A stretch of DNA of 12,215 nucleotides from Anammoximicrobium sp032229885 (GTDB lineage: Bacteria; Planctomycetota; Planctomycetia; Pirellulales; Pirellulaceae): contig JAVYAJ010000374.1 of NCBI GenBank assembly GCA_032229885.1, positions 1 to 12,215 of the forward strand. The letters are read 5' to 3'. This document shows, piece after piece, positions 6,484-12,215 of this stretch. Both the position numbers and the translations under genes were made by a program. A model generated the notes under the pieces. It was not told where the DNA came from. It saw nothing but the letters and a program-made list of their open reading frames with translations, and ran no database searches. Within the stretch, counting starts at the first letter, position 1. The number at the start of each line of letters is the position of its first letter.

Positions 6484-7143
6484 CTACCACGGACCGCGTA
6501 CCGGATAGACACCGAACTGATCGGTGTGGCTGGGCCAACGCGGGGTGGGGAGCAACGGCGCCGGCTGAGACATGCCATCGCTGACCACCGGGCCTGGATA
6601 GGGCCGTTTGAACTGGGGGTAAATCGGCGACATCATGGTCTGGGACACGCCCCAACCCATGCGGGTTTGCATGCGAGCCGTCGGCGGGACGACCAGCGCC
6701 ACGGGCGCGCCCCAGCCGGTATGCGCATAGCCGGCGTGCCACGATCGGGTCGCGGCCTGCTGCTGGGCGCGCAAGTCTGCTCGCGCATGTGGATCGAGCA
6801 CCGGGACGCCGCCATGCGGCGCGCCGCCGATCCCCACAGCGCCGAGTCCGCTTTCGCAGACGCCGCCCGCCGAACGTCCGATCAGCGCCCGCGGGCGGCC
6901 GCCGATAACGCGTGAACCGCACACGCACTCGGTCTGACAACTGCAACCGGCGTCGTCCGCTGCGTAGGATTCCTGAGGCCCCCCTTCGACGGGGCTGGGC
7001 GCGTCCGGCACGGGCTGCAGATGGCCGGGGTGCGGGTTGACGGGCTGAAGCGGGTCTTGGCCCGAGGCGGGGGTCATGCCTGTCAAGAACAGGGCAACGC
7101 TCGCCAAAAACACGGAGTGACCGACAAGTCTTGTGATTTTCAT
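6484..7143 (-). CDS. Exported planctomycete-type protein with WGxPxALVVPP motif (219 aa)
   Basis: The frame stays open well upstream, but the start is placed at MKITRL: a GGGAG lies about 7 bases before it, and it begins a clean signal peptide (basic start, hydrophobic 8-22, likely cleavage after ASG at 28). A Pro-rich region (30-56) and a cysteine cluster (C67, C69, C73, C75, plus C96) follow. Then comes GWGAPVALVVPPTARMQT (143-160) and GWGVSQTMMSPIYPQF (163-178), phrases I associate with small secreted proteins of unknown function in planctomycetes. The tail is rich in Pro, Trp and Tyr. No enzyme motif is visible. It begins 29 bases after the stop of the preceding secreted-protein gene, so the two probably form an operon and may act together at the cell surface. 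Confidence 0.75.
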   Translation of the reverse strand: MKITRLVGHSVFLASVALFLTGMTPASGQDPLQPVNPHPGHLQPVPDAPSPVEGGPQESYAADDAGCSCQTECVCGSRVIGGRPRALIGRSAGGVCESGLGAVGIGGAPHGGVPVLDPHARADLRAQQQAATRSWHAGYAHTGWGAPVALVVPPTARMQTRMGWGVSQTMMSPIYPQFKRPYPGPVVSDGMSQPAPLLPTPRWPSHTDQFGVYPVRGPW

Positions 7144-7172
7144 GGGCAGGCTCCCGGGGGGTTGAAACGTAC

Positions 7173-7643
7173 TCAGCGGGCCAGACGCAGCGCCTGGTGA
7201 ACCGTCTTGGCCGTGGCGGTCAGCGGGCCGCAGTACCACGAGGCGTGGGTGCGCGTCACACCGCGGCCGTCGTCGTACCACTGGCGGTACGTTCGGTGGT
7301 GGGGATACAGCATTTCGTGCGGCATCAGGGGCTGGTAGGTGTAATACGTGTGCCCGACCATTTCGGGCACGGGACGCGGGGCGAGGTACATCGCGGCGGG
7401 CGCTCCGCCACAATTATTGGGGACGTAAAAGTTGTAAAACAGATCGGGACGGCCGTATTCCCACGGGCGGCAGCCGACGCCGAGCGCCCCCGTGCTGTCG
7501 ACGGCCCCGGCGTTTCCGCTGGCGGCGATTCCTTGGTCGCAGTCGCGGCAATCGTCGGCCGCTCGCGAAGTGGGTCCGGCGACGCTGCACGCCAGCGCGA
7601 TGGTCAGAGCCGTGAGCGTAATCCGAGTAGTTCCAGCAGTCAT
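7173..7643 (-). CDS. Exported Tyr/His-rich planctomycete-type protein (156 aa)
   Basis: The start is fixed by a near-perfect GAGGAGG at 7651-7657 (minus), 7 bases before the ATG at 7643; the longer open frame upstream is rejected. A signal peptide covers about 1-29 with likely cleavage after SRA. The mature part has five cysteines (C32, C35, C58, C78, C138) and a striking aromatic and histidine segment: GHTYYTYQPLMPHEMLYPHH (98-117), then RTYRQWYDDGRGVTRTHASWY (118-138 including the last Cys). This motif recurs, from memory, in planctomycete secretomes without known function. It is the first gene of a two-gene operon with the protein at 7143-6484. The cysteines and export suggest disulfides in the periplasm or at the surface. 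No confident promoter was found upstream. Confidence 0.75.
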   Translation of the reverse strand: MTAGTTRITLTALTIALACSVAGPTSRAADDCRDCDQGIAASGNAGAVDSTGALGVGCRPWEYGRPDLFYNFYVPNNCGGAPAAMYLAPRPVPEMVGHTYYTYQPLMPHEMLYPHHRTYRQWYDDGRGVTRTHASWYCGPLTATAKTVHQALRLAR

Positions 7644-7983
7644 CAAAAAACCTCCTCGTGGCTGGGGCCGACAAACCGCTCGAGGGCGGTGAAAGATTGG
7701 GTTAGTTTTGGTCGGGTTATGGGTGTGCGCGTACAAGTCGATTGCCGCTAGTCTGCCGGCGGGATCCGGCATGGGACGCTTGACCGGTCGGGCGCGACGG
7801 GGCGGGCCGGGTGGGAGCTGCACGTGGATACGCGGCCCTCTCGCGATAATTGGAAGGTAACGGGCAGGGTTCGTGTGCGAGCTTCACCGTTTAACTCGGA
7901 CAGGTTGGGAGATAAGGATGAATCTTTATGTTCGCGTTGGAACAATTGCCCGCGATCGTCCGTTTTGATCGGCTGAATTGGGT
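7644..7983. other. Divergent intergenic region
   Basis: This gene-free stretch lies between the secreted-protein operon (leftward) and the topoisomerase gene (rightward). It is more AT-rich from about 7890 on. A perfect hairpin lies at 7754-7759/7766-7771 (TGCCGG/CCGGCA), which would fall in or near the leader of the leftward operon. A 16-codon ORF at 7918-7968 has a weak ribosome site and no support. I see no leftward promoter better than chance. Confidence 0.5.
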
Positions 7984-8011
7984 GTGACAGCCCGTCCACA
8001 ATCGTTATAAT
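7984..8011 (+). promoter_or_regulatory. Near-consensus sigma70 promoter for the topoisomerase VI B gene
   Basis: GTGACA (7984-7989, 5 of 6) is followed after 16 bases by a perfect TATAAT (8006-8011). Transcription would start near 8018, giving a leader of about 65 bases. That leader contains a very GC-rich palindromic patch (8053-8062, GGCGCGCGCC) just before the ribosome site. Confidence 0.65.
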
Positions 8012-8068
8012 CCGTGCGTTCAGAACAAACCGCCCAGCCTGACTCGCGGCCGGCGCGCGCCGCGCGGT

Positions 8069-8075
8069 AAAGGAG
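8069..8075 (+). promoter_or_regulatory. Ribosome binding site that sets a TTG start
   Basis: AAAGGAG ends at 8075. The first in-frame start codon, GTG at 8075, overlaps it and cannot be used with it. TTG at 8084 lies 8 bases downstream, the ideal spacing. ATG at 8099 lies 23 bases downstream, too far. The site therefore favours the TTG. Confidence 0.65.
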
Positions 8076-8083
8076 TGCCCGTA

Positions 8084-10255
8084 TTGTCTGCCACGCTGAT
8101 GATCCACGATCTCGATCCCACCGACAGCCCGTCCGACAACGACCCGAGCGAGGCCTCGATCGGCGCCGCGGCGGACGCTGAAAAATCGGGCAACGGCCAG
8201 GCCCGCCGCCGGGCGACCGCCGAGGGGATGGCTGCGAAGCAACGCGACATTTCCGTCAGCGAGTTTTTCGCCAAAAATCGACATCTGTTGGGTTTCGACA
8301 ATCCTCGCCGAGCCCTGTTGACCGCCGCCAAAGAGGCGGTTGACAATTCGTTGGACGCCTGTGAAGAAGCGGGCATTACGCCTGAGATCTGGGTACAGAT
8401 CGAGCAGACGGACGAGAACCGTTTCAAGCTCAGCGTCCAAGACAACGGGCCGGGGATCGTCAAGCGGCAGATCCCCCTGATTTTTGGCAAACTGCTGTAC
8501 GGTTCAAAGTTCCATCGGCTGCGGATGAGTCGCGGCCAGCAGGGGATCGGGATCAGCGCGGCCGGCATGTACGGGATGCTGACCACGGGAAGGCCCGTAA
8601 AAATCGTCTCGAAGCTCTCGCCTCGCAAGCCGGCCCACTACTACGAGATCCAGATCGACACCAAGAAAAACCACCCGGAGATCCTCAACGGCAAGGGCGA
8701 CGGCGTCGACATCCCACCCAACGACGCCGGTCGCGAGTACATCCAGCGCCACGGAATCGAATGGATTGCCGAGTACGAGCCCGAGGGCGACGCCCCGCCT
8801 CAGCCCGTCAAGAGCGGGACGCGGGTGACGATCGAGATGGAGGCCAAGTATCAGCGCGGCCGGGGCAGCGTCGACGATTACCTCGAACAGACGGTGATCG
8901 CCAATCCTCATCTGACGCTGCACTACATCGATCCCGAGGGCAACCGCAAAGACTATCGCCGCTCGACGACGACGTTGCCGCCCGAACCCAAGGAGATCAA
9001 GCCGCATCCGTATGGCGTCGAACTGGGCCGACTGGTCACGATGCTCAAGGAGACGAGAGCCCCCACGCTGTCCCAGTTCCTGGCCGGCTCGTTTTCTCGC
9101 GTCAGCCCGGCCGTGGCGCGGCGGATCTGCGAGGAAGCCAAGGTCAGCACTCGCGCCTCGACCAAACGCATCGGCCGCCAAGAGGCGGACGCCGTCTTCC
9201 GCGCCATCCAGCAGACCAAGATCAAGGCGCCGGCGACCGATTGCATCTCGGCCATCGGCGAAGAATTGTTGCTGAAAGGGCTGCGACACGTCGTGCCCGG
9301 CCAGTTTTACTGTGCGGCGACGCGGCCCCCGTCCGTGTACCGAGGCAATCCGTTCCAAATCGAAGTGGCGCTGGCCTACGGCGGGGTCAATCAAGTCAAA
9401 AAGGTCTCGCTCGAACTGCTGACCGAGCTGCTGCACGAGAGCGACGCCCGCACGCTGCGCCAGTTCATCGTCAACACGTTCGACGGAATGGGCAACGAAG
9501 CCGCCGATCGGATCCTGCGCGGGTCCAAATTCGGCACCCGCCAGTCGCCCGGCAAGCTGAAGCCCGCCGAGATCCGCCAGCTTCACGAGGCGATGCAGAA
9601 CGTGAACCTGTCCGAAGGCCAGACGATGCAGGTTCTGCGCTATGCCAATCGCGTTCCCCTGCAGTTCAAGCAGCGAGATTGCGCGATCACCGAATCCGTG
9701 TTGACCATGAACTGGCGACCGTACGGCCTGTCGCAATCCCGCGGCGCTCTGCCATCGGGCCCCGTCACGGTGATGGTCCACATGGCCAGCGTGTGGGTGC
9801 CGTTCACCAGCGAATCCAAGGAAGCGATCGCGGCCTATCCCGAGATTCAGAAAGAGCTGCGTTTGGGCCTGCAGGCCGTCGGTCGCAAACTGGGCATGTA
9901 CCTGCGCCGCCGAAATCGCGTCAAGCAGGAGGGCGAGCGGCGTTCGATCTTCCTCCGTTATCTAGGCGAGGTCGCGACGGCCGTCAGCGCGATCAACGGT
10001 TCGCCGCGCGATCGACTGCACGAGCAGTTGTTGAAAGTGGCCAAGCGCAAGACATCGGAGGCCGATGTGCGACTGGATGATCGGGGCAAGAAAATTCTCG
10101 ACGCGGAAGACTTTGGTGATCACGTGCTGATCGTCGAGCCCGAACCGCTCGACGTCGACGGGCTGCTGGCGCAGATCGCCAGCAAGAAAAATGGTTCCCC
10201 GCGGCGCGCGGGTACAGGCAAGGGCGAGACCAACGGTGAACAGACCGGCGAGTGA
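8084..10255 (+). CDS. top6B: DNA topoisomerase VI subunit B (723 aa from TTG)
   Basis: This is the ATPase subunit of a type IIB topoisomerase, which with subunit A cuts both DNA strands and passes another duplex. Residues from the TTG start: disordered N-terminus (1-50); GHKL ATPase with KEAVDNSLDA (83-92; catalytic Glu84, Mg-binding Asn88), DNGPGI (120-125) and glycine-rich SRGQQGIGISAAG (149-161); H2TH region with PATDCISAIGEEL (383-395); transducer domain with WRPY (544-547, the WKxY motif with Arg for Lys) and ASVWVPFTSESKEAI (568-582), whose Lys579 is the likely ATP switch lysine. Archaeal homologues are about 530 residues; the extra length is mainly an insert at about 438-515 and a charged tail (about 640-723). 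The transducer wording resembles euryarchaeal proteins. No subunit A gene is in the window; the next gene is an unrelated lipoprotein. A strong promoter precedes it. The start codon is the main uncertainty. Confidence 0.95.
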   Translation: MSATLMIHDLDPTDSPSDNDPSEASIGAAADAEKSGNGQARRRATAEGMAAKQRDISVSEFFAKNRHLLGFDNPRRALLTAAKEAVDNSLDACEEAGITPEIWVQIEQTDENRFKLSVQDNGPGIVKRQIPLIFGKLLYGSKFHRLRMSRGQQGIGISAAGMYGMLTTGRPVKIVSKLSPRKPAHYYEIQIDTKKNHPEILNGKGDGVDIPPNDAGREYIQRHGIEWIAEYEPEGDAPPQPVKSGTRVTIEMEAKYQRGRGSVDDYLEQTVIANPHLTLHYIDPEGNRKDYRRSTTTLPPEPKEIKPHPYGVELGRLVTMLKETRAPTLSQFLAGSFSRVSPAVARRICEEAKVSTRASTKRIGRQEADAVFRAIQQTKIKAPATDCISAIGEELLLKGLRHVVPGQFYCAATRPPSVYRGNPFQIEVALAYGGVNQVKKVSLELLTELLHESDARTLRQFIVNTFDGMGNEAADRILRGSKFGTRQSPGKLKPAEIRQLHEAMQNVNLSEGQTMQVLRYANRVPLQFKQRDCAITESVLTMNWRPYGLSQSRGALPSGPVTVMVHMASVWVPFTSESKEAIAAYPEIQKELRLGLQAVGRKLGMYLRRRNRVKQEGERRSIFLRYLGEVATAVSAINGSPRDRLHEQLLKVAKRKTSEADVRLDDRGKKILDAEDFGDHVLIVEPEPLDVDGLLAQIASKKNGSPRRAGTGKGETNGEQTGE

Positions 10256-10364
10256 CGCGGTTTCGCGCGGCAGGCCGTTCGTTCGCTGAAGCCGTCGCCC
10301 GTTCTCGAACCTCGCCACGTGCGCGGAATACGGCCGCCATGTTTGACTGCGGCCTCGTCGTGAT
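10256..10364 (+). other. Spacer with a hairpin before the ribosome site
   Basis: No gene lies between the topoisomerase stop and the lipoprotein. GGCCGC (10332-10337) and GCGGCC (10349-10354) form a perfect 6-bp stem, 10 bases before the AGGAGG of the next gene. No terminator-like T-run and no convincing promoter are visible, so read-through from the topoisomerase promoter remains possible. Confidence 0.4.
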
Positions 10365-10370
10365 AGGAGG
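10365..10370 (+). promoter_or_regulatory. Ribosome binding site AGGAGG for the lipoprotein gene
   Basis: The perfect AGGAGG abuts the in-frame TTG at 10371 and lies 9 bases before the ATG at 10380. This favours the ATG, which also gives a compact lipoprotein signal. Confidence 0.75.
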
Positions 10371-10379
10371 TTGACGGAC

Positions 10380-12029
10380 ATGGAATGTCGCTTGCTTCTG
10401 ATCCTTGCAGTGGCGGCCGGCTTGACCGGTTGTGGGGCCGCGTCCGCGCCGTCGCGGGGGCCGGACAAGGCGGTTGCGCGTGTTCAGGACGACGCCGGCG
10501 AAGTCGAACGGACGACGCCGAGCGCGGCGGACGAGCCTTCCGTGGACCCGATCGCGATCGACGAGCCCGCGGACGATCCGTCACCCCAGCCAAACGCCCA
10601 GCCGTGGGCCCAGCCCGCCGATTCGTCAGAGGACACCGCCGGGACTCTGGACACGGGCGACCAGGATGCGAGCGGTGACCGGCCTGCGATGCCCGCCACC
10701 GAGCCGTTGCGGGTCGAACAGCCCGCAACGCCTCCGACGCCCGCGGCGGATTTCCCGCCGATGCCGCTGAAAAGCCCGGCGACGCCTTCCGATGGTGGAC
10801 CTCCGGAGCGCGACGGCTCGACGGAGAGCGAACCGGATGCGGCGCCGCCCCACGACACGCGCTCTCTCCCCTCGGCCCCGCCCACCGAGTCCGGCCGCCC
10901 CCATACAGTCCGTCCGCCCAAGAAGTTCGGCTACGCCTTCACACCCGCCACGCCAGGATCGTCCGCGGGCCAGTCACCGGGCCGCTCGGGCGTGGCCACG
11001 CCGCGGGCGACCGTCGACAAGGGCTTCAGTCGCGTCCGTGTGTTTTATGGAACGGATCGTGGCCGCGGTGATTCGACCCCGAACCAATTCTACGGGGCCC
11101 AGCGGCGGGACGACGGCAGCGATGTCTTGGAACTCGGCCACTGCGAGGTGAGCATTCCGTACAAGCACGCCCCCGGCGAGATCGAAAGGCCGTCGATCTG
11201 GAAATTCGAGTTTCGCGAGACGCCGGCGCGACATGTGGTGCTGCTCGACGTCCAGCCGTTGGATCGCCAGCGCTGGCTGAACGACGTCCGCGGCGAGATC
11301 GACGAGTCGGCCGAGCGCGCGGCGTTGGTGTTCGTCCACGGCTTCAACGTAGATTTTGCGTCCGCGGCGCGGCGGACTGCGCAGATGAAGTACGACCTGA
11401 ACTTTCCGGGCGCGGCGATCATGTACAGCTGGCCGGCGCCGGCCAATTACGTCGAATGCGAGGGAAACGCGATCTGGACGCTGCCGCACCTGACCGAATT
11501 CCTGACCGAGTGCGTACACCAGACCGGCGCGCAAAAGATCCATCTGATCGCCCACAGCATGGGCACGCGCGTGTTGACCGCCGCGCTCAAGGAACTGGCG
11601 GATGCGCCAGCGGCGGCCCATATCCGCTATAACCAGATCGTCCTGGCTGCGCCGGACATCGATGCGGCGGTGTTCAAGACGCAAATTGCCCCGCGGATCG
11701 TCAACGCGGCCGAACGGATCTCGATCTACTCGTCCTCGAACGATCTGGCCCTGACGGCCTCGAAAAAAATCCATCGCTACAAGCGCCTCGGCGAAGGCGG
11801 CGCAGACTTGACAACCTTCCCCGAGTGGCGTCAAATCGAAGTCCTGGACGCCAGCGCGGTGGACGAGAGCCTGTTGGGACATTCGTACTACGGCAACAGC
11901 CCCACGATCCTCCGCGACGTGAGCGGAGTGCTGGCGGGCTTGAGCGCCGCGGCGCGCGGTCTGCGAGCCAACGCCGACCACTATCTGTTCCAAGCCAAAC
12001 GCAACCATCTGTCCGACAGGGCTCGCTAG
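10380..12029 (+). CDS. Lipoprotein with DUF900-type alpha/beta hydrolase domain (549 aa)
   Basis: The N-terminus is a lipoprotein signal with lipobox L15-T-G-C18, so the mature protein is probably lipid-anchored. A low-complexity Pro/Asp/Glu/Ala-rich linker (about 20-212) separates the anchor from the catalytic domain. That domain runs from VRVFYGTDR (219-227) through VFVHGFN (317-323, oxyanion side) and LIAHSMGTR (389-397, nucleophile Ser393) to SSSNDLAL (about 451-458, acid Asp455) and LLGHSYYGNS (498-507, His501). This order fits PF05990 (DUF900) serine hydrolases, whose substrates are mostly unknown. The triad looks intact, so an esterase or lipase-like role at the envelope is likely. It begins 124 bases after topoisomerase VI B, with no functional link visible. 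Its stop codon overlaps the first bases of repeat R2. Confidence 0.9.
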   Translation: MECRLLLILAVAAGLTGCGAASAPSRGPDKAVARVQDDAGEVERTTPSAADEPSVDPIAIDEPADDPSPQPNAQPWAQPADSSEDTAGTLDTGDQDASGDRPAMPATEPLRVEQPATPPTPAADFPPMPLKSPATPSDGGPPERDGSTESEPDAAPPHDTRSLPSAPPTESGRPHTVRPPKKFGYAFTPATPGSSAGQSPGRSGVATPRATVDKGFSRVRVFYGTDRGRGDSTPNQFYGAQRRDDGSDVLELGHCEVSIPYKHAPGEIERPSIWKFEFRETPARHVVLLDVQPLDRQRWLNDVRGEIDESAERAALVFVHGFNVDFASAARRTAQMKYDLNFPGAAIMYSWPAPANYVECEGNAIWTLPHLTEFLTECVHQTGAQKIHLIAHSMGTRVLTAALKELADAPAAAHIRYNQIVLAAPDIDAAVFKTQIAPRIVNAAERISIYSSSNDLALTASKKIHRYKRLGEGGADLTTFPEWRQIEVLDASAVDESLLGHSYYGNSPTILRDVSGVLAGLSAAARGLRANADHYLFQAKRNHLSDRAR

Positions 12030-12094
12030 AGTCTTAGTCCGTATCATGCGCGCACCGAGCGCGCATCTTGTACACTGGTCTGCACATTACACTT
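12027..12094 (+). repeat. Repeat R2, partial copy of the R family
   Basis: About 59 of 68 bases match R3 (12120 onward). The core palindrome at 12046-12066 has one mismatch between arms (GAGCGCGCAT in place of GTGCGCGCAT). The match ends after TACACTT; the GGGTTAG module is missing. The repeat begins at the TAG stop of the hydrolase gene. Confidence 0.8.
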
Positions 12095-12118
12095 TCGGGG
12101 CGTGGACACTGGCCAGCA

Positions 12119-12215
12119 TTAGAGTCTTAGTTCGTATCATGCGCGCACGGTGCGCGCATCCTGTACAGTGGTGTATACAGTACACTTGTGGGTTAGTGGC
12201 GCCAGACTGGGTTAG
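12119..12215 (+). repeat. Repeat R3, full-length copy of the R family
   Basis: It is gap-free with R1 in inverse orientation (about 92% identical by hand count) and in direct orientation to R2, 93 bases downstream of it. The core palindrome (12139-12159) is perfect around a single G. It ends with GGGTTAG at the window edge, so it may continue beyond. Confidence 0.85.

Noticed and set aside
6118..6915. 265-codon plus-strand ORF across the stem-loop region.
   Set aside because: It runs antisense into the secreted-protein gene, has no ribosome site and is Arg-rich with no motif.
7918..7968. 16-codon ORF as a leader peptide for the topoisomerase gene.
   Set aside because: It ends upstream of the predicted promoter at 7984-8011, so it would not be in that transcript, and its ribosome site is weak.
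8504..9781. Long minus-strand ORF inside the topoisomerase gene.
   Set aside because: It is an antisense shadow of a firmly identified gene, with low-complexity Arg/Gly/Leu composition and no recognisable domain.
9788..9826. Missing ATP switch lysine in topoisomerase VI B, because the loop reads ASVWVPF where plant proteins have STKIPF.
   Set aside because: The lysine shared by the different versions is the one in SESKEAI (Lys579), which is present; the Trp wording is also what I recall from euryarchaeal proteins.
25..12215. Inverted R1/R3 as terminal repeats of a composite mobile element spanning the window.
   Set aside because: There is no transposase, integrase or target duplication, the interior looks like ordinary chromosomal genes, and the inverted orientation is explained by each copy following the sense of its upstream gene.
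12027..12215. R2 and R3 as the start of a CRISPR array.
   Set aside because: The units are long, diverged from each other, spaced irregularly relative to R1 and lack short identical repeats with unique spacers; no cas gene is present.

Overview
The window reads as chromosomal DNA from a high-GC planctomycete. Three things suggest this: a bacterial DNA topoisomerase VI B subunit; two adjacent exported proteins with motifs I associate with planctomycete secretomes; and a VWA plus inactive-glutamine-amidotransferase membrane protein of a kind common in that phylum. The assignment rests on recognised families, not on a search.

Layout. Positions 1-541 carry no convincing gene: a G-rich tract and a 97-bp repeat (R1, 25-121), then a block of widespread intergenic repeat sequence (172-398). 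From 542 to 7643 six genes lie on the minus strand. In transcription order they are two small secreted proteins (7643-7173 and 7143-6484, an apparent operon), a four-helix membrane protein (5989-5339) with its own clear sigma70-type promoter, a large GNAT acyltransferase of the YghO type (5096-3969), a VWA/GATase-like membrane protein (3785-1515) and an FmdB-type zinc-ribbon protein (1162-542). A roughly 440-bp divergent region follows, with a near-consensus promoter reading right. The plus strand then carries topoisomerase VI subunit B (8084-10255) and a lipoprotein with a DUF900-type alpha/beta hydrolase domain (10380-12029). Two more copies of the end repeat (R2, R3) follow the last stop codon.

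How the genes relate. Only the two secreted proteins look like a tight operon; the rest are separated by 120-490 bp and look like independent units. Topoisomerase VI needs an A subunit to cut DNA, and none is encoded here, so the B gene is either split from its partner or an orphan. The VWA/GATase-like gene has none of its usual MoxR/DUF58 neighbours.

The most unusual material is non-coding: a repeat family with a 21-bp interrupted palindrome, present once at the left end and twice at the right, each time downstream of a gene and in that gene's sense; a canonical G-quadruplex motif overlapping R1; and a 170-bp run of strong, partly mutually exclusive stem-loops between two genes (6238-6404). 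I see no transposase, integrase, CRISPR array, tRNA or rRNA.
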